Origin: Bergeyella porcorum
Lineage (GTDB): Bacteria; Bacteroidota; Bacteroidia; Flavobacteriales; Weeksellaceae
Direction of reading: 5' to 3'
Assembly (NCBI RefSeq): GCF_042427575.1
Contig: NZ_JBHMFD010000009.1
Location: 97,613-161,612 of the forward strand
Length of the DNA: 64,000 nt
A program made the position numbers and the translations under genes. This document shows, piece after piece, positions 36,201 through 44,773 of this stretch. The notes beneath the pieces are model-generated. The model saw nothing but the letters and a program-made list of their open reading frames with translations, was not told the DNA's origin and searched no databases. Each line of letters starts with the position of its first letter. The stretch's first letter is position 1.

Positions 36201-36598
36201 AGCACCTCACCTTTTTCTTCAACTTGAATTTTGAAAAACTCTTTATCAGTAATAATTTCTCTGGAAGTTTCTCCCTCTCGGATGAGCATAAGCCCTTCAT
36301 AACTGATATACCGCGTAATGGCACCTCCTATAAAAATAAGAATAAATGCCAAGTGAAATACCAATACCGCCCATTTTTCTTTTCGCCAAAGCTGGTATCT
36401 AGCAATATTGCCTATGAAATTGAGAATGAGGAGAAACATTACCAGCTCAAACCACTTGGCTTCGTAGATGAGTGCCTTGGCAGTAGGCGTTCCGTAATCG
36501 TTTTCCAAGAAAGTAGCATACGCCATAGCAGCGGCATATACCACAAAAAGCACCGCCATAGTGCGGGTAGAAATAAGGATATTTTGCAGTTTTTTCAT
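33275..36598 (-). CDS. ccsBA: Cytochrome c biogenesis protein CcsBA (ResB-CcsA fusion)
   Basis: This 1107-residue fused System II cytochrome c synthase exports heme and attaches it to apocytochromes. The N-terminal ResB part has membrane spans near 10-90 (TRTMAVLFVVYAAAMAYATF, FHLAFILIFIGGAITRYISYEG) and a large periplasmic domain to about 430. The C-terminal CcsA part has the WWD-type heme motif WGRYWSWDPKETWAF near residue 1010 and conserved His in SGHAPWSNGYE, LIIHVAIIVASYG and VIHMRLV. Between the halves lies a His-rich linker (about 490-540: QGTHTHADGTVHANDAHAEESH) and a periplasmic insert. The ATG at 36598 is preferred over a TTG two codons upstream. Length is normal for the Bacteroidota fusion. 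Confidence 0.93.
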   Translation of the reverse strand: MKKLQNILISTRTMAVLFVVYAAAMAYATFLENDYGTPTAKALIYEAKWFELVMFLLILNFIGNIARYQLWRKEKWAVLVFHLAFILIFIGGAITRYISYEGLMLIREGETSREIITDKEFFKIQVEEKGEVLNYKDLPYMMIPNSAKENAWIAKILPHQFSANYDFNGKKISVKQLSYVQRKKDSLLANANGTEYLHFVFAGDNGRVNYFLKDGESKSIKGTLVSYNRPIDGAIEFKKEGNQLFIKTPVDADYMTMATQATGKTTQNEYQPLVLRSLYTINDIRIVVPEGIRKGDLMAVEGDKKKDKGIADVLTVEVQAPQSKAIVELPVEKGNPNLFKQITLDGMNIMLGFGAKVYNTPFALKLDDFVMETYPGSSSPSAYESHIQIIDDGKQTPYKIYMNNVLNHKGYRFFQASFDQDMRGTHLSVNHDFWGTLITYIGYFFLFTAMFVVFFWKGTHFWKLNSMLRNLNKKKIATAIALWLALGLNAQKIEMHGTTDGSRENAKVTQGTHTHADGTVHANDAHAEESHTTAPQQNSVARSFQTMKQISPEEAIAKNKISKEHADKFGYLLVQNIEGRIVPINTQALEVLRKLYKHDKFKGKDGQSLTAEQWFLSINTDAPSWAMVPLIKVGTKGGEELKKKTKANDDGYTSLMNLFPSDSNGNLRYVLEQDYQEAFNKKPAEQSNYDKEVIAVNERVQIFNEFFSGQLMRIVPVKNDPNSTWHSWLNQNFEPDMESQAVMGPYFAAVLEAQQNGNWAKADRELEKLSGYQQTWGKNVVPSKTKVDLEVFMNKVNINFKLLIFYSLIGGLLVILGFIELFKPHRLFQTIIKGLLVVGCIGYFLQFLGLAGRWYISGHAPWSNGYEAIVFISWVGITAGLALYKNANALIPAAGFMVAVIMMGFAHGGSALDPQITPLVPVLKSYWLIIHVAIIVASYGFFGLSFVIAVICLFFYLFANKKSYQRHNEKTIKELTIVSEMSLNIGLYALTVGTFLGGIWANESWGRYWSWDPKETWAFISVMVYAFVIHMRLVPGLRGRWAFHTASMFAISSVIMTYFGVNYYLSGLHSYASGDPIPVPLWVYLGAGFMIVLSVASYFKHKALNQK

Positions 36599-36830
36599 AA
36601 CCAAAAGATGTCTTGCAAAAATACACTCTATAAGTGGAATATGCGAATTTGAAAGTGATTTTTTTGATTGATGAAATCTAAAATCAGAGCATTTTTTTTA
36701 AATCCCCAATATAAACTTTTAGTAATACCAAGTATTTCCATCTATTATCTTAGCAATATATTCCTAACCTATCATCTATTTTAGCTAAACTTTCATCCAA
36801 GAGAAGTATCAATTTTCAAGGTTCAAAAAG

Positions 36831-36893
36831 ATCGACTCGATTTTTCAAAAAATTGAGTCAATCTTTCAAAAAATTGACTCAATTTTTTCTCTA
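36831..36893. repeat. Three 21-base palindromic-core units, second copy
   Basis: Units at 36831-36851, 36852-36872 and 36873-36893, with cores ATCGACTCGAT, ATTGAGTCAAT and ATTGACTCAAT. They are the same family as 8770-8832, about 28 kb away. Confidence 0.85.
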
Positions 36894-36913
36894 CACTATC
36901 CTACAGATTTTAC

Positions 36914-36979
36914 TAGGCAGGAAATTATAAATCCCTAAGCAGGAAATTGAATTTTCCTAACTAGGAAATTTTTTACCCG
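36914..36979. repeat. Three 22-base units with GGAAATT
   Basis: Three degenerate 22-base units (36914, 36936, 36958), each with TARGCAGGAAATT or TAACTAGGAAATT followed by an AT-rich tail. They lie next to the 21-base array in the long ccsBA-hemN gap. Confidence 0.7.
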
Positions 36980-37063
36980 TAGTTTAATCCCAATTATGCT
37001 ATAAAAAAGTAACCTTTTATTCAAACGGTTCACAAAAGATTTGTAAAACTCTCCTTCAATGTT

Positions 37064-37340
37064 CTAACATCTTAACCCTCTAATATCTAACCTTCTAACT
37101 TTATAGCCTTTTAACTTTCTAGCAATTATAAGTTTTGAGTGCTGAGTGTTGAGTGCTGAGTGTTGAGTGTTGAGTTTTGAGTTTTTGACCATCAACCAAC
37201 AACTGACAACCATCAACCAATTTTAGTTTTGAGTGCTGAGTTTTGAGGAAAGAAGAAAGAGCAAAGAGCAAAGAGTAAGGACTTTTTTTCTAACCTTCTA
37301 ATATCTAACTCTCTAATATCTAAAATCCAACCTTCTAAAT
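37064..37340. repeat. Heptamer-word block, reverse module order
   Basis: This is the reverse complement of the composite block: TCTAACCT/TCTAACTT words, GAGTGTT words (37134-37180), CATCAACCAACAACTGACAA words, GAGTGCT words, then GAGGAAAGAAGAAAGAGC (module B reversed) and TCTAAC words again up to about 50 bases before hemN. The remaining gap 36599-36830 is AT-rich and shows nothing else. Confidence 0.8.
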
Positions 37341-37368
37341 ACTATCATACAATATAAGATAAATTAAG

Positions 37369-37376
37369 TATTTTTG
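37369..37376 (+). promoter_or_regulatory. Promoter -7 element of hemN
   Basis: TATTTTTG ends four bases before the hemN ATG, so a transcript starting at the usual distance would be leaderless. No clear TTG at -33. Confidence 0.45.
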
Positions 37377-37380
37377 CAGT

Positions 37381-38742
37381 ATGAATAAATCACTAATAGA
37401 CAAATACAATATCCCTGGCCCGCGTTACACCTCTTACCCTACCGTGCCTTTTTGGGATGAAAGCAGTTTCTCCGCCGAGCGATGGAGACAATCTGTGATA
37501 AAAGCCTTCAACGAAAGTAATCATACCGAAGGGATTTCCCTATACATCCACCTACCATTTTGTGAAAGCCTGTGCACCTTCTGTGCTTGCCACAAGAGAA
37601 TTACCAAGCAACATTCCGTAGAACGCCCCTATCTGGAAACTGTATTGAAAGAATGGGAACTCTACCTTCAGCTTTTCGGAGAAAAACCTACCATAAAAGA
37701 GTTGCATTTAGGAGGTGGCACACCTACATTCTTCTCGCCAGAGAACCTAAAAACCTTATTAGAGGGTATTTTCGCTAAGGCTAATATCGCCGAGCAGCCA
37801 GAGTTCAGCTTTGAAGGACATCCCAATAATACCACTAAGGAACATCTGCAAATGCTTTATGATTTAGGCTTCCGAAGATGCAGTTTTGGGGTTCAAGATT
37901 ATGATTTGGAAGTTCAGAAAGCCATCAATAGAGTTCAGCCATTTGAAAATGTAGAACGCGTTACCCAGTGGGCTCGCGAGATAGGCTACACCAGCATTTC
38001 TCACGATTTGGTTTTCGGTTTACCACATCAGAATTGGGACAAAATGGAATTTACCATCAGGAAAACAATGGAGCTAAAACCCGATAGATTGGCGTTTTAC
38101 TCCTATGCTCATGTGCCTTGGATTAAAGGTGTAGGGCAAAGAGGATTCGATGAAAACGACCTCCCGAGTGGCGAAGAAAAAAGAAAACTTTACGAAAACG
38201 GCAAGCAATTATTAGAACAATTGGGCTATAAAGAAGTGGGAATGGATCACTTCTCTCTAGAGCACGATGAACTCTATCAAAGCCTTATCAACGGGAATAT
38301 CCATAGAAATTTTATGGGCTATTCTTCTAGCAAAACTTTACTGATGGTAGGCTTGGGAATGAGTGCCATCTCGGATTCTTGGTATGCTTTTGCTCAGAAT
38401 GAGAAAACCGTGGAAGACTATCAAAAACGCGTAGAAGCAGGAGAAATCCCTGTGTTCCGTGGGCATATCCTTACGGATGAAGACCTCATTATCCGCCAGC
38501 ACATCCTTAATCTGATGTGCCGATTGGAAACCTCTTGGTCTGAAAATACTTACCTACCAGAAATACAGCAATCTCTGGAAAAACTCAAGGAAATGGAAGC
38601 CGATGGATTGGTAAAACTTTCTGAAAACCACATCACCATTACCGAAAAAGGAAGAGCTTTCACCCGAAATGTCGCAATGACTTTTGACCTGAGAATGCTA
38701 AGAAAACAACCCGAAACTAGAATCTTTTCTATGACGGTTTAA
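37381..38742 (+). CDS. hemN: Oxygen-independent coproporphyrinogen III oxidase
   Basis: This 453-residue radical-SAM enzyme decarboxylates two propionate side chains of coproporphyrinogen III in anaerobic heme synthesis. The cluster motif C-x3-C-x2-C-x-C is C61, C65, C68 and C70 (PFCESLCTFCACHK), as in E. coli HemN rather than HemW-like proteins. It is preceded by YNIPGPRYTSYPTVPFW, the HemN N-terminal signature. Further blocks are LHLGGGTPTF, SFEGHPNNTT and FGVQDYDLEVQKAINR. Full length. It stands alone between two repeat-filled gaps. Confidence 0.97.
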   Translation: MNKSLIDKYNIPGPRYTSYPTVPFWDESSFSAERWRQSVIKAFNESNHTEGISLYIHLPFCESLCTFCACHKRITKQHSVERPYLETVLKEWELYLQLFGEKPTIKELHLGGGTPTFFSPENLKTLLEGIFAKANIAEQPEFSFEGHPNNTTKEHLQMLYDLGFRRCSFGVQDYDLEVQKAINRVQPFENVERVTQWAREIGYTSISHDLVFGLPHQNWDKMEFTIRKTMELKPDRLAFYSYAHVPWIKGVGQRGFDENDLPSGEEKRKLYENGKQLLEQLGYKEVGMDHFSLEHDELYQSLINGNIHRNFMGYSSSKTLLMVGLGMSAISDSWYAFAQNEKTVEDYQKRVEAGEIPVFRGHILTDEDLIIRQHILNLMCRLETSWSENTYLPEIQQSLEKLKEMEADGLVKLSENHITITEKGRAFTRNVAMTFDLRMLRKQPETRIFSMTV

Positions 38743-38744
38743 AA

Positions 38745-38992
38745 GTTTTGAGTGTTGAGTTTTTTTTGAAAAAAGAAGAAGGAAGAAGGAGAAAAGACTT
38801 TTCTTTAACATCTAACCCTCTAACTTTCTAACCAGTGACGACCATCAACCGACAACCATCAACTATCAACCAATTGAAAGTGTTGAGTTTTTTTGAAAAA
38901 AGAAGAAGGGAGAAAGAGAAAAGACGATTTTCTAACCTCTAAAATCTAACCCTCTAACTTTCTAACCAGTGAGAACCATCAACTATCAACCA
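38745..38992. repeat. Two reverse-order composite repeat blocks in tandem
   Basis: Two successive copies (38745-38873 and 38875-38992) of GAGTGTTGAGTTTT, then AAGAAGAAGG..GAGAAAAGAC, then CTAACCCTCTAACTTTCTAA, then CAACCATCAACTATCAACCA. Each is modules C-B-A-D read on the reverse strand. They fill the whole hemN-secDF gap. Confidence 0.85.
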
Positions 38993-39010
38993 ATATATAA
39001 TTAAATTCAT

Positions 39011-39018
39011 TATATTTG
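39011..39018 (+). promoter_or_regulatory. Promoter -7 element of secDF
   Basis: TATATTTG matches the -7 consensus perfectly and lies 33 bases before the secDF ATG. The -33 position falls in repeat-derived DNA without a clear TTG. Confidence 0.5.
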
Positions 39019-39051
39019 CCGATTATAAAATAATTTAATGTTGTAATTAAA

Positions 39052-41958
39052 ATGCAAGGAAAAGGACTCATTACACTAGTAGCCATAGTTCTGGGGCTTA
39101 TCTGTCTCAATGAACTTTTGCCAACTTGGTATGCAAGCAAGATTGAAAAACAGGCAACCGCCATCGCTGGTAACGACCCTGTGAAGTATCAAAAAGAAAT
39201 CGCTAAACTTTCTAAAGACACTCTGAATCTCGGCTTTACAGAGCTTTACTACTCCAAAGCGAAGGAGAAAGAGATGAAGCTAGGTCTAGACTTGAAAGGG
39301 GGTATCAATGTGCTTTTGGAAATTAACCAAAGAGACTTGGTAAACAATCTTACCAATTATTCTTCTAACCCTATCCTCATCGAGGCTTTGGATAGAACAG
39401 ACCAAGTTCAGAAAAACTCTACAAAATCATATATTGATGATTTTTTCATTCAGTTTGATGCAGTAAACAAAGCCAAAAACGCTAATCTAAAACTTGCTGA
39501 CCCAGAAGTATTTGGTAATACCAACCTTACCGAAATTAAGTACAATACTACCGATGCAGAAGTAAAAGACATCGTAAAGAAAAGAATAGAGCTTTCTACA
39601 GGAACTGCCTATGAGGTAATCCGTACGCGTATTGATAAAATGGGCGTTACTCAGCCTAATGTGCAGAGAGTACCTGGTACAGGAAGAATCTCCGTAGAAA
39701 TGCCTGGGGTGAAAGACATCGATAGAGTGAAAAAGATGCTTCAAACCTCTGCTAAACTTCAGTTTTGGGAAGTACAACAGATTAATGAAGTATATCCTTA
39801 CATCCAAACCGTTAATTCTCTTGTGTCGCTTAAAGCGGATTCTTTAGGAGTAGCAAAACTAACCAACTTCGAAGGATTATTACAGCTCAACAAACTGAGC
39901 TCTAACGGCGTAGCTACAGTAAAACTATCTGACACAGCTACCGTTAATAAAATCCTTAACCATAAAATCGCTAAAGAGGCTAGACCTGCTAACCTAAAAT
40001 ACACCCAGTTTATGTGGGGGTATAAACCTGAAAACTCAGATCCTAATAGCCTTGTACTCTATGCCATCCGTGGAAACATCAGCCAAAAAGCACCAGTAGA
40101 TGGAGCAGTAGAAACGGCGAACATCAGCTACGATGAGCTAAGCAGAATAGTGGTAGATATGCAGATGGATAGCAAAGGAGCAAGAGATTGGGCGGTACTT
40201 ACAGAAAGAAATGTAGGCAAACCTGTGGCAGTAACGCTAGACAATGTAGTCTATACCGCACCGAATGTTATCAACAAAATCCCGAATGGTAGAACTCAAA
40301 TCTCTGGTAACTTTACACAAGATGAAGCACAAGACTTGGTAAATGTTTTAGGGGCTGGTAAATTGCCTGCGGGGGCTAAGATTGTTCAAGCCGAAGTTGT
40401 AGGGCCATCACTTGGGGCAGAATCTGTACAAGCAGGGCTTTACTCTTTTATATTCGCATTCCTTATCATCATTGCTTACCTTATTTTCTATTATGGTGGT
40501 GCGGGGGTTTATGCCGTTATTGCTATGGCGATTAATCTTTTCTTCCTAATGGGAATTATGGACTCTGTGGATGCTACCCTTACCCTACCTGGTATTGCAG
40601 GGGTGGTGCTATCTATGGCAATGTCTATTGATGCCAATGTTATTGTTTACGAAAGAACCAAAGAAGAATTATTCGCAGGAAAAAACATCAGAGAAGCTTA
40701 TAACGAAGGGTTTAATTTCTCCCTATCTGCCATCATAGATGGTAATGTTACCTCTTTCCTTACTGCCATTGTGCTTTATGTATTCGGTACGGGACCTATC
40801 AAAGGTTTTGCTGTAACTTTGGGTATCGGTATTCTGATGTCTATGTTCACCTGCGTTCTATTGACCAGAGTGATGATTTTCAGCCGACTTTCTAAAGGGA
40901 AAAACATCTCCGTTTGGACTTCTTTGAGTAAAAATATCTTCAGAAAAACTTGGTTTGATTTCATCGGAAAGAGAAAATACGCGTACATCATCTCTGCCAT
41001 CATCACCTTAGTATCTTTAGGCTCTATCGCTACACAAGGGTTCAAATACGGTGTAGACTTCAACGGAGGTAGAAGCTATGTAGTGCGTTTTGAGAAAGCC
41101 GTAGATGCCAACGCTGCCCAAGATGCTTTGGAAAAACAATTTGTAACCAAAGACGGGGAAACCAGTGCACTAGATGTGAAAACTTTTGGTAATAATACCC
41201 AACTGAAAATCACTACCGACTATAGAATAGACGAAGAAAGCCTTGAAGCAGACCAAGACATCGAGAAAAAACTCTTTGCTGGATTACAACCATTGCTTCC
41301 TTCCGATGCTAAGCTTGAAAACTTTAAAGGAGGTTCAGACGAGGCTAAATATGGTATCATCAGCTCTGTAAAAGTAGGGCCTACCGTAGCAGACGATATC
41401 AAAACAGGAGGGGCTATGGCATTGGCAATTTCGTTATTGGGTATTTTCCTTTACATTTTGATAAGATTCAAAAAATGGCAATTCTCTACAGGAGCCATCG
41501 CCTCTTTGGTACACGATACGATTGTGATTTTAGGTGCTTATTCTCTTCTAAAAAATGTAATGCCTTTCAGTATGGAAATCAATCAAGACTTCATCGCTGC
41601 ATTGCTTACCGTTTTAGGATACTCTATCAACGATACCGTTATCATCTTTGATAGAATCCGAGAGTATCTGCAAGAGAAAAGAGCCCTTACCCTAGAAGGC
41701 TTGTTTAATGATTCTATTTCCAGCACTTTGGGTAGAACATTCAACACGGCATTCCTTACCTTCTTGGTAATTTTAGCCATCTTCATCCTTGGCGGTGAGA
41801 ACCTGAGAGGCTTTATGTTTGCCCTACTCATTGGGGTTGGTTTCGGTACCTACTCTACTTGGTTCATCGCTTCCGCAGTGTCTTATGACCTTTTGAAGAA
41901 AAAAGGATTAGAAGGCTCTGAAAAAGATAAGAACAAAAAGAAAGAGGCAAAAGCATAA
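39052..41958 (+). CDS. secDF: Protein translocase SecDF (fused)
   Basis: This 968-residue inner-membrane protein uses the proton gradient to help pull Sec substrates into the periplasm. The SecD half has an N-terminal span, MKLGLDLKGGINVLLE near residue 80, VQRVPGTGRISVEMPGV near 205, and a membrane block starting VVGPSLGAESVQAGLYS near 450 with MSIDANVIVYERTKEEL. The SecF half begins near 620 with FKYGVDFNGGRSYVVRF and has GYSINDTVIIFDRIRE near 855. Fusion into one chain is the normal state in Bacteroidota. The C-terminus is a Lys-rich cytoplasmic tail. A strong terminator follows. Confidence 0.97.
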   Translation: MQGKGLITLVAIVLGLICLNELLPTWYASKIEKQATAIAGNDPVKYQKEIAKLSKDTLNLGFTELYYSKAKEKEMKLGLDLKGGINVLLEINQRDLVNNLTNYSSNPILIEALDRTDQVQKNSTKSYIDDFFIQFDAVNKAKNANLKLADPEVFGNTNLTEIKYNTTDAEVKDIVKKRIELSTGTAYEVIRTRIDKMGVTQPNVQRVPGTGRISVEMPGVKDIDRVKKMLQTSAKLQFWEVQQINEVYPYIQTVNSLVSLKADSLGVAKLTNFEGLLQLNKLSSNGVATVKLSDTATVNKILNHKIAKEARPANLKYTQFMWGYKPENSDPNSLVLYAIRGNISQKAPVDGAVETANISYDELSRIVVDMQMDSKGARDWAVLTERNVGKPVAVTLDNVVYTAPNVINKIPNGRTQISGNFTQDEAQDLVNVLGAGKLPAGAKIVQAEVVGPSLGAESVQAGLYSFIFAFLIIIAYLIFYYGGAGVYAVIAMAINLFFLMGIMDSVDATLTLPGIAGVVLSMAMSIDANVIVYERTKEELFAGKNIREAYNEGFNFSLSAIIDGNVTSFLTAIVLYVFGTGPIKGFAVTLGIGILMSMFTCVLLTRVMIFSRLSKGKNISVWTSLSKNIFRKTWFDFIGKRKYAYIISAIITLVSLGSIATQGFKYGVDFNGGRSYVVRFEKAVDANAAQDALEKQFVTKDGETSALDVKTFGNNTQLKITTDYRIDEESLEADQDIEKKLFAGLQPLLPSDAKLENFKGGSDEAKYGIISSVKVGPTVADDIKTGGAMALAISLLGIFLYILIRFKKWQFSTGAIASLVHDTIVILGAYSLLKNVMPFSMEINQDFIAALLTVLGYSINDTVIIFDRIREYLQEKRALTLEGLFNDSISSTLGRTFNTAFLTFLVILAIFILGGENLRGFMFALLIGVGFGTYSTWFIASAVSYDLLKKKGLEGSEKDKNKKKEAKA

Positions 41959-41980
41959 TGCCATCTTTCCATAAAATACC

Positions 41981-42018
41981 AAATAAGCTGTCCAATTTTC
42001 GGACAGCTTATTTTTTTT
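41981..42018 (+). terminator. Strong intrinsic terminator after secDF
   Basis: AAATAAGCTGTCC (41981-41993) pairs perfectly with GGACAGCTTATTT (42001-42013), followed by a T-run. The AAGCTGTCC/GGAC-AGCTT core is very like the hairpins at the ends of the IS remnant at 56.35 and 57.0 kb. Confidence 0.92.
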
Positions 42019-42114
42019 ATTAACAACTTTACAAAGGATTTATTTCCCTTTCAAAATGATTCAGCAAGGTTGATAATCCATTTGTAACACTTGGTAATTC
42101 AAATGAACTTCCCT

Positions 42115-44118
42115 CTACTCCCCTACCATCTCTAAAAACTGCTGTTCGTCTAAGATGATGATGGTGCCAATGGCTTGGGCTTTTTTCAGTTTACTACCCG
42201 CCTTTTCACCCACCACCAGATAGTTTAGGTTTTTAGAAACCGCAGAGATGTTTTTACCTCCGTGCTTTTCTACCATATCTTCAGCTTGCTCTCGGGTGAA
42301 GAGGGATAATTTCCCAGTGAATAAAAAGGTTTTCCCCTCTAAAGCATTGCTCAAAACTTCGGTATGAGTATCTTGTTTTTCCAGCTGAACGCCATAAGAT
42401 TTCAGGCGTTCTATCATCAGTAGATTTTCAGGATTTGCAAAAAAATCTCGGATGCTGATGGCAATCTTACCGCCAATGTCTTCTACCTGACAAAGCTCTT
42501 CTATAGTGGCGGTTTTCAGTTCATTTATTGATGGAAAATTTTTAACCAATTTCTTAGCAACCGTTTCGCCCACATGCTTGATACCAATCCCAAAAAGAAC
42601 TTTTTCAAAAGGAATGTCTTTGGATTTTTCAATCCCTGAAATGATATTCTGAGCAGATTTCTCCGCCATTCTTTCCAAAGGTAGTAGTTGCTCTTTAGTG
42701 AGGGTATAGAAATCGGCAGGATTTTCAATCAGTTTTTCTCTATACAATTGCTCTATGGTCTCTTGCCCCAAATTTTCGATATTCAGAGCCTTTCTAGAAA
42801 CATAGTGTATCATCTTACCTACCACTTGCGGTGGGCAATGGAGTTCATTGGGACAAAAATGAATGGCTTGGTCTTCTACTTTCATCAGCTCTGTGCCACA
42901 TTCTGGGCAATGGGAAATGTACTGTATGGCGGTACTTTCTGGCGTTCTCTTTTCGGTATTCACGCCTACTATTTTAGGAATGATTTCTCCGCCTTTTTCT
43001 ACATAGACAAAATCATTATTATGAAGGTCTAATTTCTTTATAATGTCTTCATTGTGCAAAGAAGCTCTTTTAACGATAGTACCTGCCAATAGCACGGGTT
43101 TTAGATTAGCCACTGGAGTGATGGCTCCCGTTCTGCCCACCTGATAGCTTACACTTTGCAATTCGGTTTCTACTTTTTCAGCCTTGAATTTATAAGCCAT
43201 TGCCCACCGAGGTGATTTGGCGGTATAGCCCAATAACCGTTGTTGTTTTAAGGAATTGACTTTTAAAACAATGCCATCAATCTCGAATGGAAGCTGATGC
43301 CTTTCGGTTTCCCAATAATTGATAAAGGCTTTCACTTCGTCCAAACTTTTGCAAAGCTTCGCCTGTGCAGAGGTTTTGAATCCCCAATCTTTAGATTTTT
43401 GTAACAATTCCCAATGGCTTTCCGCAGGGAGTTCCTCACCTACAAACTGATACAACACCGCCGAAAGCCCACGCTTTCTCACCTCGCCGCTATCTTGCAT
43501 TTTCAAGCTTCCAGATGCGGTATTTCTTGGGTTCATAAAAGGATCTAAGCCTTCCTCCTCTCGTGCTGCATTAATCTTGTCAAAGTTTTTTCGGGTAAGG
43601 TAGATTTCACCACGCATAAAGAAACGCTCAGGTGTATCTCCTTTAAGTTTTAATGGAATATCCGATATGGTGCGTACATTGGTGGTAATTTCATCCCCTT
43701 GGAAACCATCGCCACGCGTTACCGCTTCTTTCAAGATGCCATTTTCATAGAGAATAGAAATGGAGGCACCATCGTATTTCAGTTCTGCAACAAACTCTAC
43801 GGGTTCTTCAATGGTTTTTTGGATTCTTTTTTCCCAATCTTCCAAATCGTCATAATCATAGGAATTGTCCAAAGAATACATCCTGAACTGATGCTGTACA
43901 GTAGGGAAATTTTTAGTGATGCCTCCACCCACACGCTGGGTAGGCGAATTGGCATCCCAAAACTCTGGATATTGTTGTTCCAAAGTTTGCAGTTCTTTCA
44001 GCATTTCATCAAATTCAAAATCAGAAATAATGGGTTGGTCTAAGATGTAATAACGATGATTGTGCTGGTGGAGATTTTCTCTTAATTGTTCTATTCTATG
44101 AAGAATTGTATCAGACAT
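42115..44118 (-). CDS. ligA: NAD(+)-dependent DNA ligase
   Basis: This 667-residue essential replication and repair ligase is complete. The adenylation domain has the nucleophile Lys in AELKYDGASISI near residue 113, TRGDGFQGDEIT and NPRNTASGSLK. The four-Cys zinc site is CPECGTELM..HFCPNELHCP near 405-430. Helix-hairpin-helix repeats follow (FGIGIKHVGET, ELCQVEDIGGKIA). The C-terminal BRCT domain (LEGKTFLFTGKLSLFTREQA to the end) is present. A TATATTTG -7 box (44139-44146, minus strand) lies 20 bases before the ATG. Confidence 0.98.
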   Translation of the reverse strand: MSDTILHRIEQLRENLHQHNHRYYILDQPIISDFEFDEMLKELQTLEQQYPEFWDANSPTQRVGGGITKNFPTVQHQFRMYSLDNSYDYDDLEDWEKRIQKTIEEPVEFVAELKYDGASISILYENGILKEAVTRGDGFQGDEITTNVRTISDIPLKLKGDTPERFFMRGEIYLTRKNFDKINAAREEEGLDPFMNPRNTASGSLKMQDSGEVRKRGLSAVLYQFVGEELPAESHWELLQKSKDWGFKTSAQAKLCKSLDEVKAFINYWETERHQLPFEIDGIVLKVNSLKQQRLLGYTAKSPRWAMAYKFKAEKVETELQSVSYQVGRTGAITPVANLKPVLLAGTIVKRASLHNEDIIKKLDLHNNDFVYVEKGGEIIPKIVGVNTEKRTPESTAIQYISHCPECGTELMKVEDQAIHFCPNELHCPPQVVGKMIHYVSRKALNIENLGQETIEQLYREKLIENPADFYTLTKEQLLPLERMAEKSAQNIISGIEKSKDIPFEKVLFGIGIKHVGETVAKKLVKNFPSINELKTATIEELCQVEDIGGKIAISIRDFFANPENLLMIERLKSYGVQLEKQDTHTEVLSNALEGKTFLFTGKLSLFTREQAEDMVEKHGGKNISAVSKNLNYLVVGEKAGSKLKKAQAIGTIIILDEQQFLEMVGE

Positions 44119-44186
44119 TTCAGTTTAGGTTTAGACCACAAATATAATGTTAAATTTTCAGAGTAAATTCACATTAGGGAAACAAA

Positions 44187-44216
44187 AAAGTCCAGAATTT
44201 AAAACTCTGAACTTTT
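44187..44216 (-). terminator. Terminator after the small secreted protein gene
   Basis: AAAAGTCCAGA (44187-44197) pairs with TCTGAACTTTT (44206-44216), with one mismatch, just past the stop at 44225 and followed on the minus strand by T-rich DNA. Confidence 0.7.
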
Positions 44217-44224
44217 GATTTTTT

Positions 44225-44686
44225 TTATTTTTTGATGACCATTTTTTCATCTATCCAGCGTTCTTTGGTATTGACATCTAATAGATAAAGAATTTCCCCG
44301 TGCTGTGTAAGAAGAAAGCTTTTGGTAATCGCAAGGGGAATTTTCTTCCCTTCCAAAGCATCAAATCTAAACGATATAATATTCTTGGGTGTTCTAATGA
44401 AATCTCCCGAAAAGACATTAGAAGTAGTTTCGCCAGTTTTTTTATCATCAAAAACTTCAATATAAGTGGCTTTATCTCCATTTAAGGAAATAAAAAGACG
44501 CTCTGTGTGGTCTTCAAACTCCTTTTGGATAACAAATCTTTTCTGATTTAAATCTACGGCTTTAAGGTTTTTATTGATACCTCTTTTGGCTTCCAATCTG
44601 CTCAATCTGGCATCTATAGCTGCATATTGAGCTTTGATACCAGACACTGATGCTATCAAAATAATGGCAAATAATATTTTTTTCAT
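44225..44686 (-). CDS. Secreted protein of unknown function
   Basis: This 153-residue protein has a clear signal peptide (MKKILFAIILIASVSGIKAQ, cut before YAAIDARLS). A helical basic stretch (about 20-45) is followed by a beta-rich domain (VIQKEFEDHTERLFISLNGDKATYIEVFDD, with GDFIRTPKNIISFRF). I do not recognise a family. It has its own terminator and appears monocistronic. A second internal frame in the same place is a shadow. Confidence 0.7.
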   Translation of the reverse strand: MKKILFAIILIASVSGIKAQYAAIDARLSRLEAKRGINKNLKAVDLNQKRFVIQKEFEDHTERLFISLNGDKATYIEVFDDKKTGETTSNVFSGDFIRTPKNIISFRFDALEGKKIPLAITKSFLLTQHGEILYLLDVNTKERWIDEKMVIKK

Positions 44687-44729
44687 TCTCTGTATTTTAA
44701 AGGTGCTAATTTATTAATTTTAATGAAAA

Positions 44730-44758
44730 TGCCAAGACCGTAATTTTCAGCCTTGGCA
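44730..44758 (-). terminator. Terminator after the CoA-transferase gene
   Basis: TGCCAAG (44730-44736) pairs with CTTGGCA (44752-44758), 15 bases beyond the stop on the minus strand, followed by a T-rich stretch. Confidence 0.65.
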
Positions 44759-44773
44759 ATGAAATTTTTGTGC

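Noticed and set aside
44278..44481. 67-residue frame inside the small secreted protein gene
   Set aside because: Same-strand shadow in another frame. The signal-peptide-bearing frame explains the region better.
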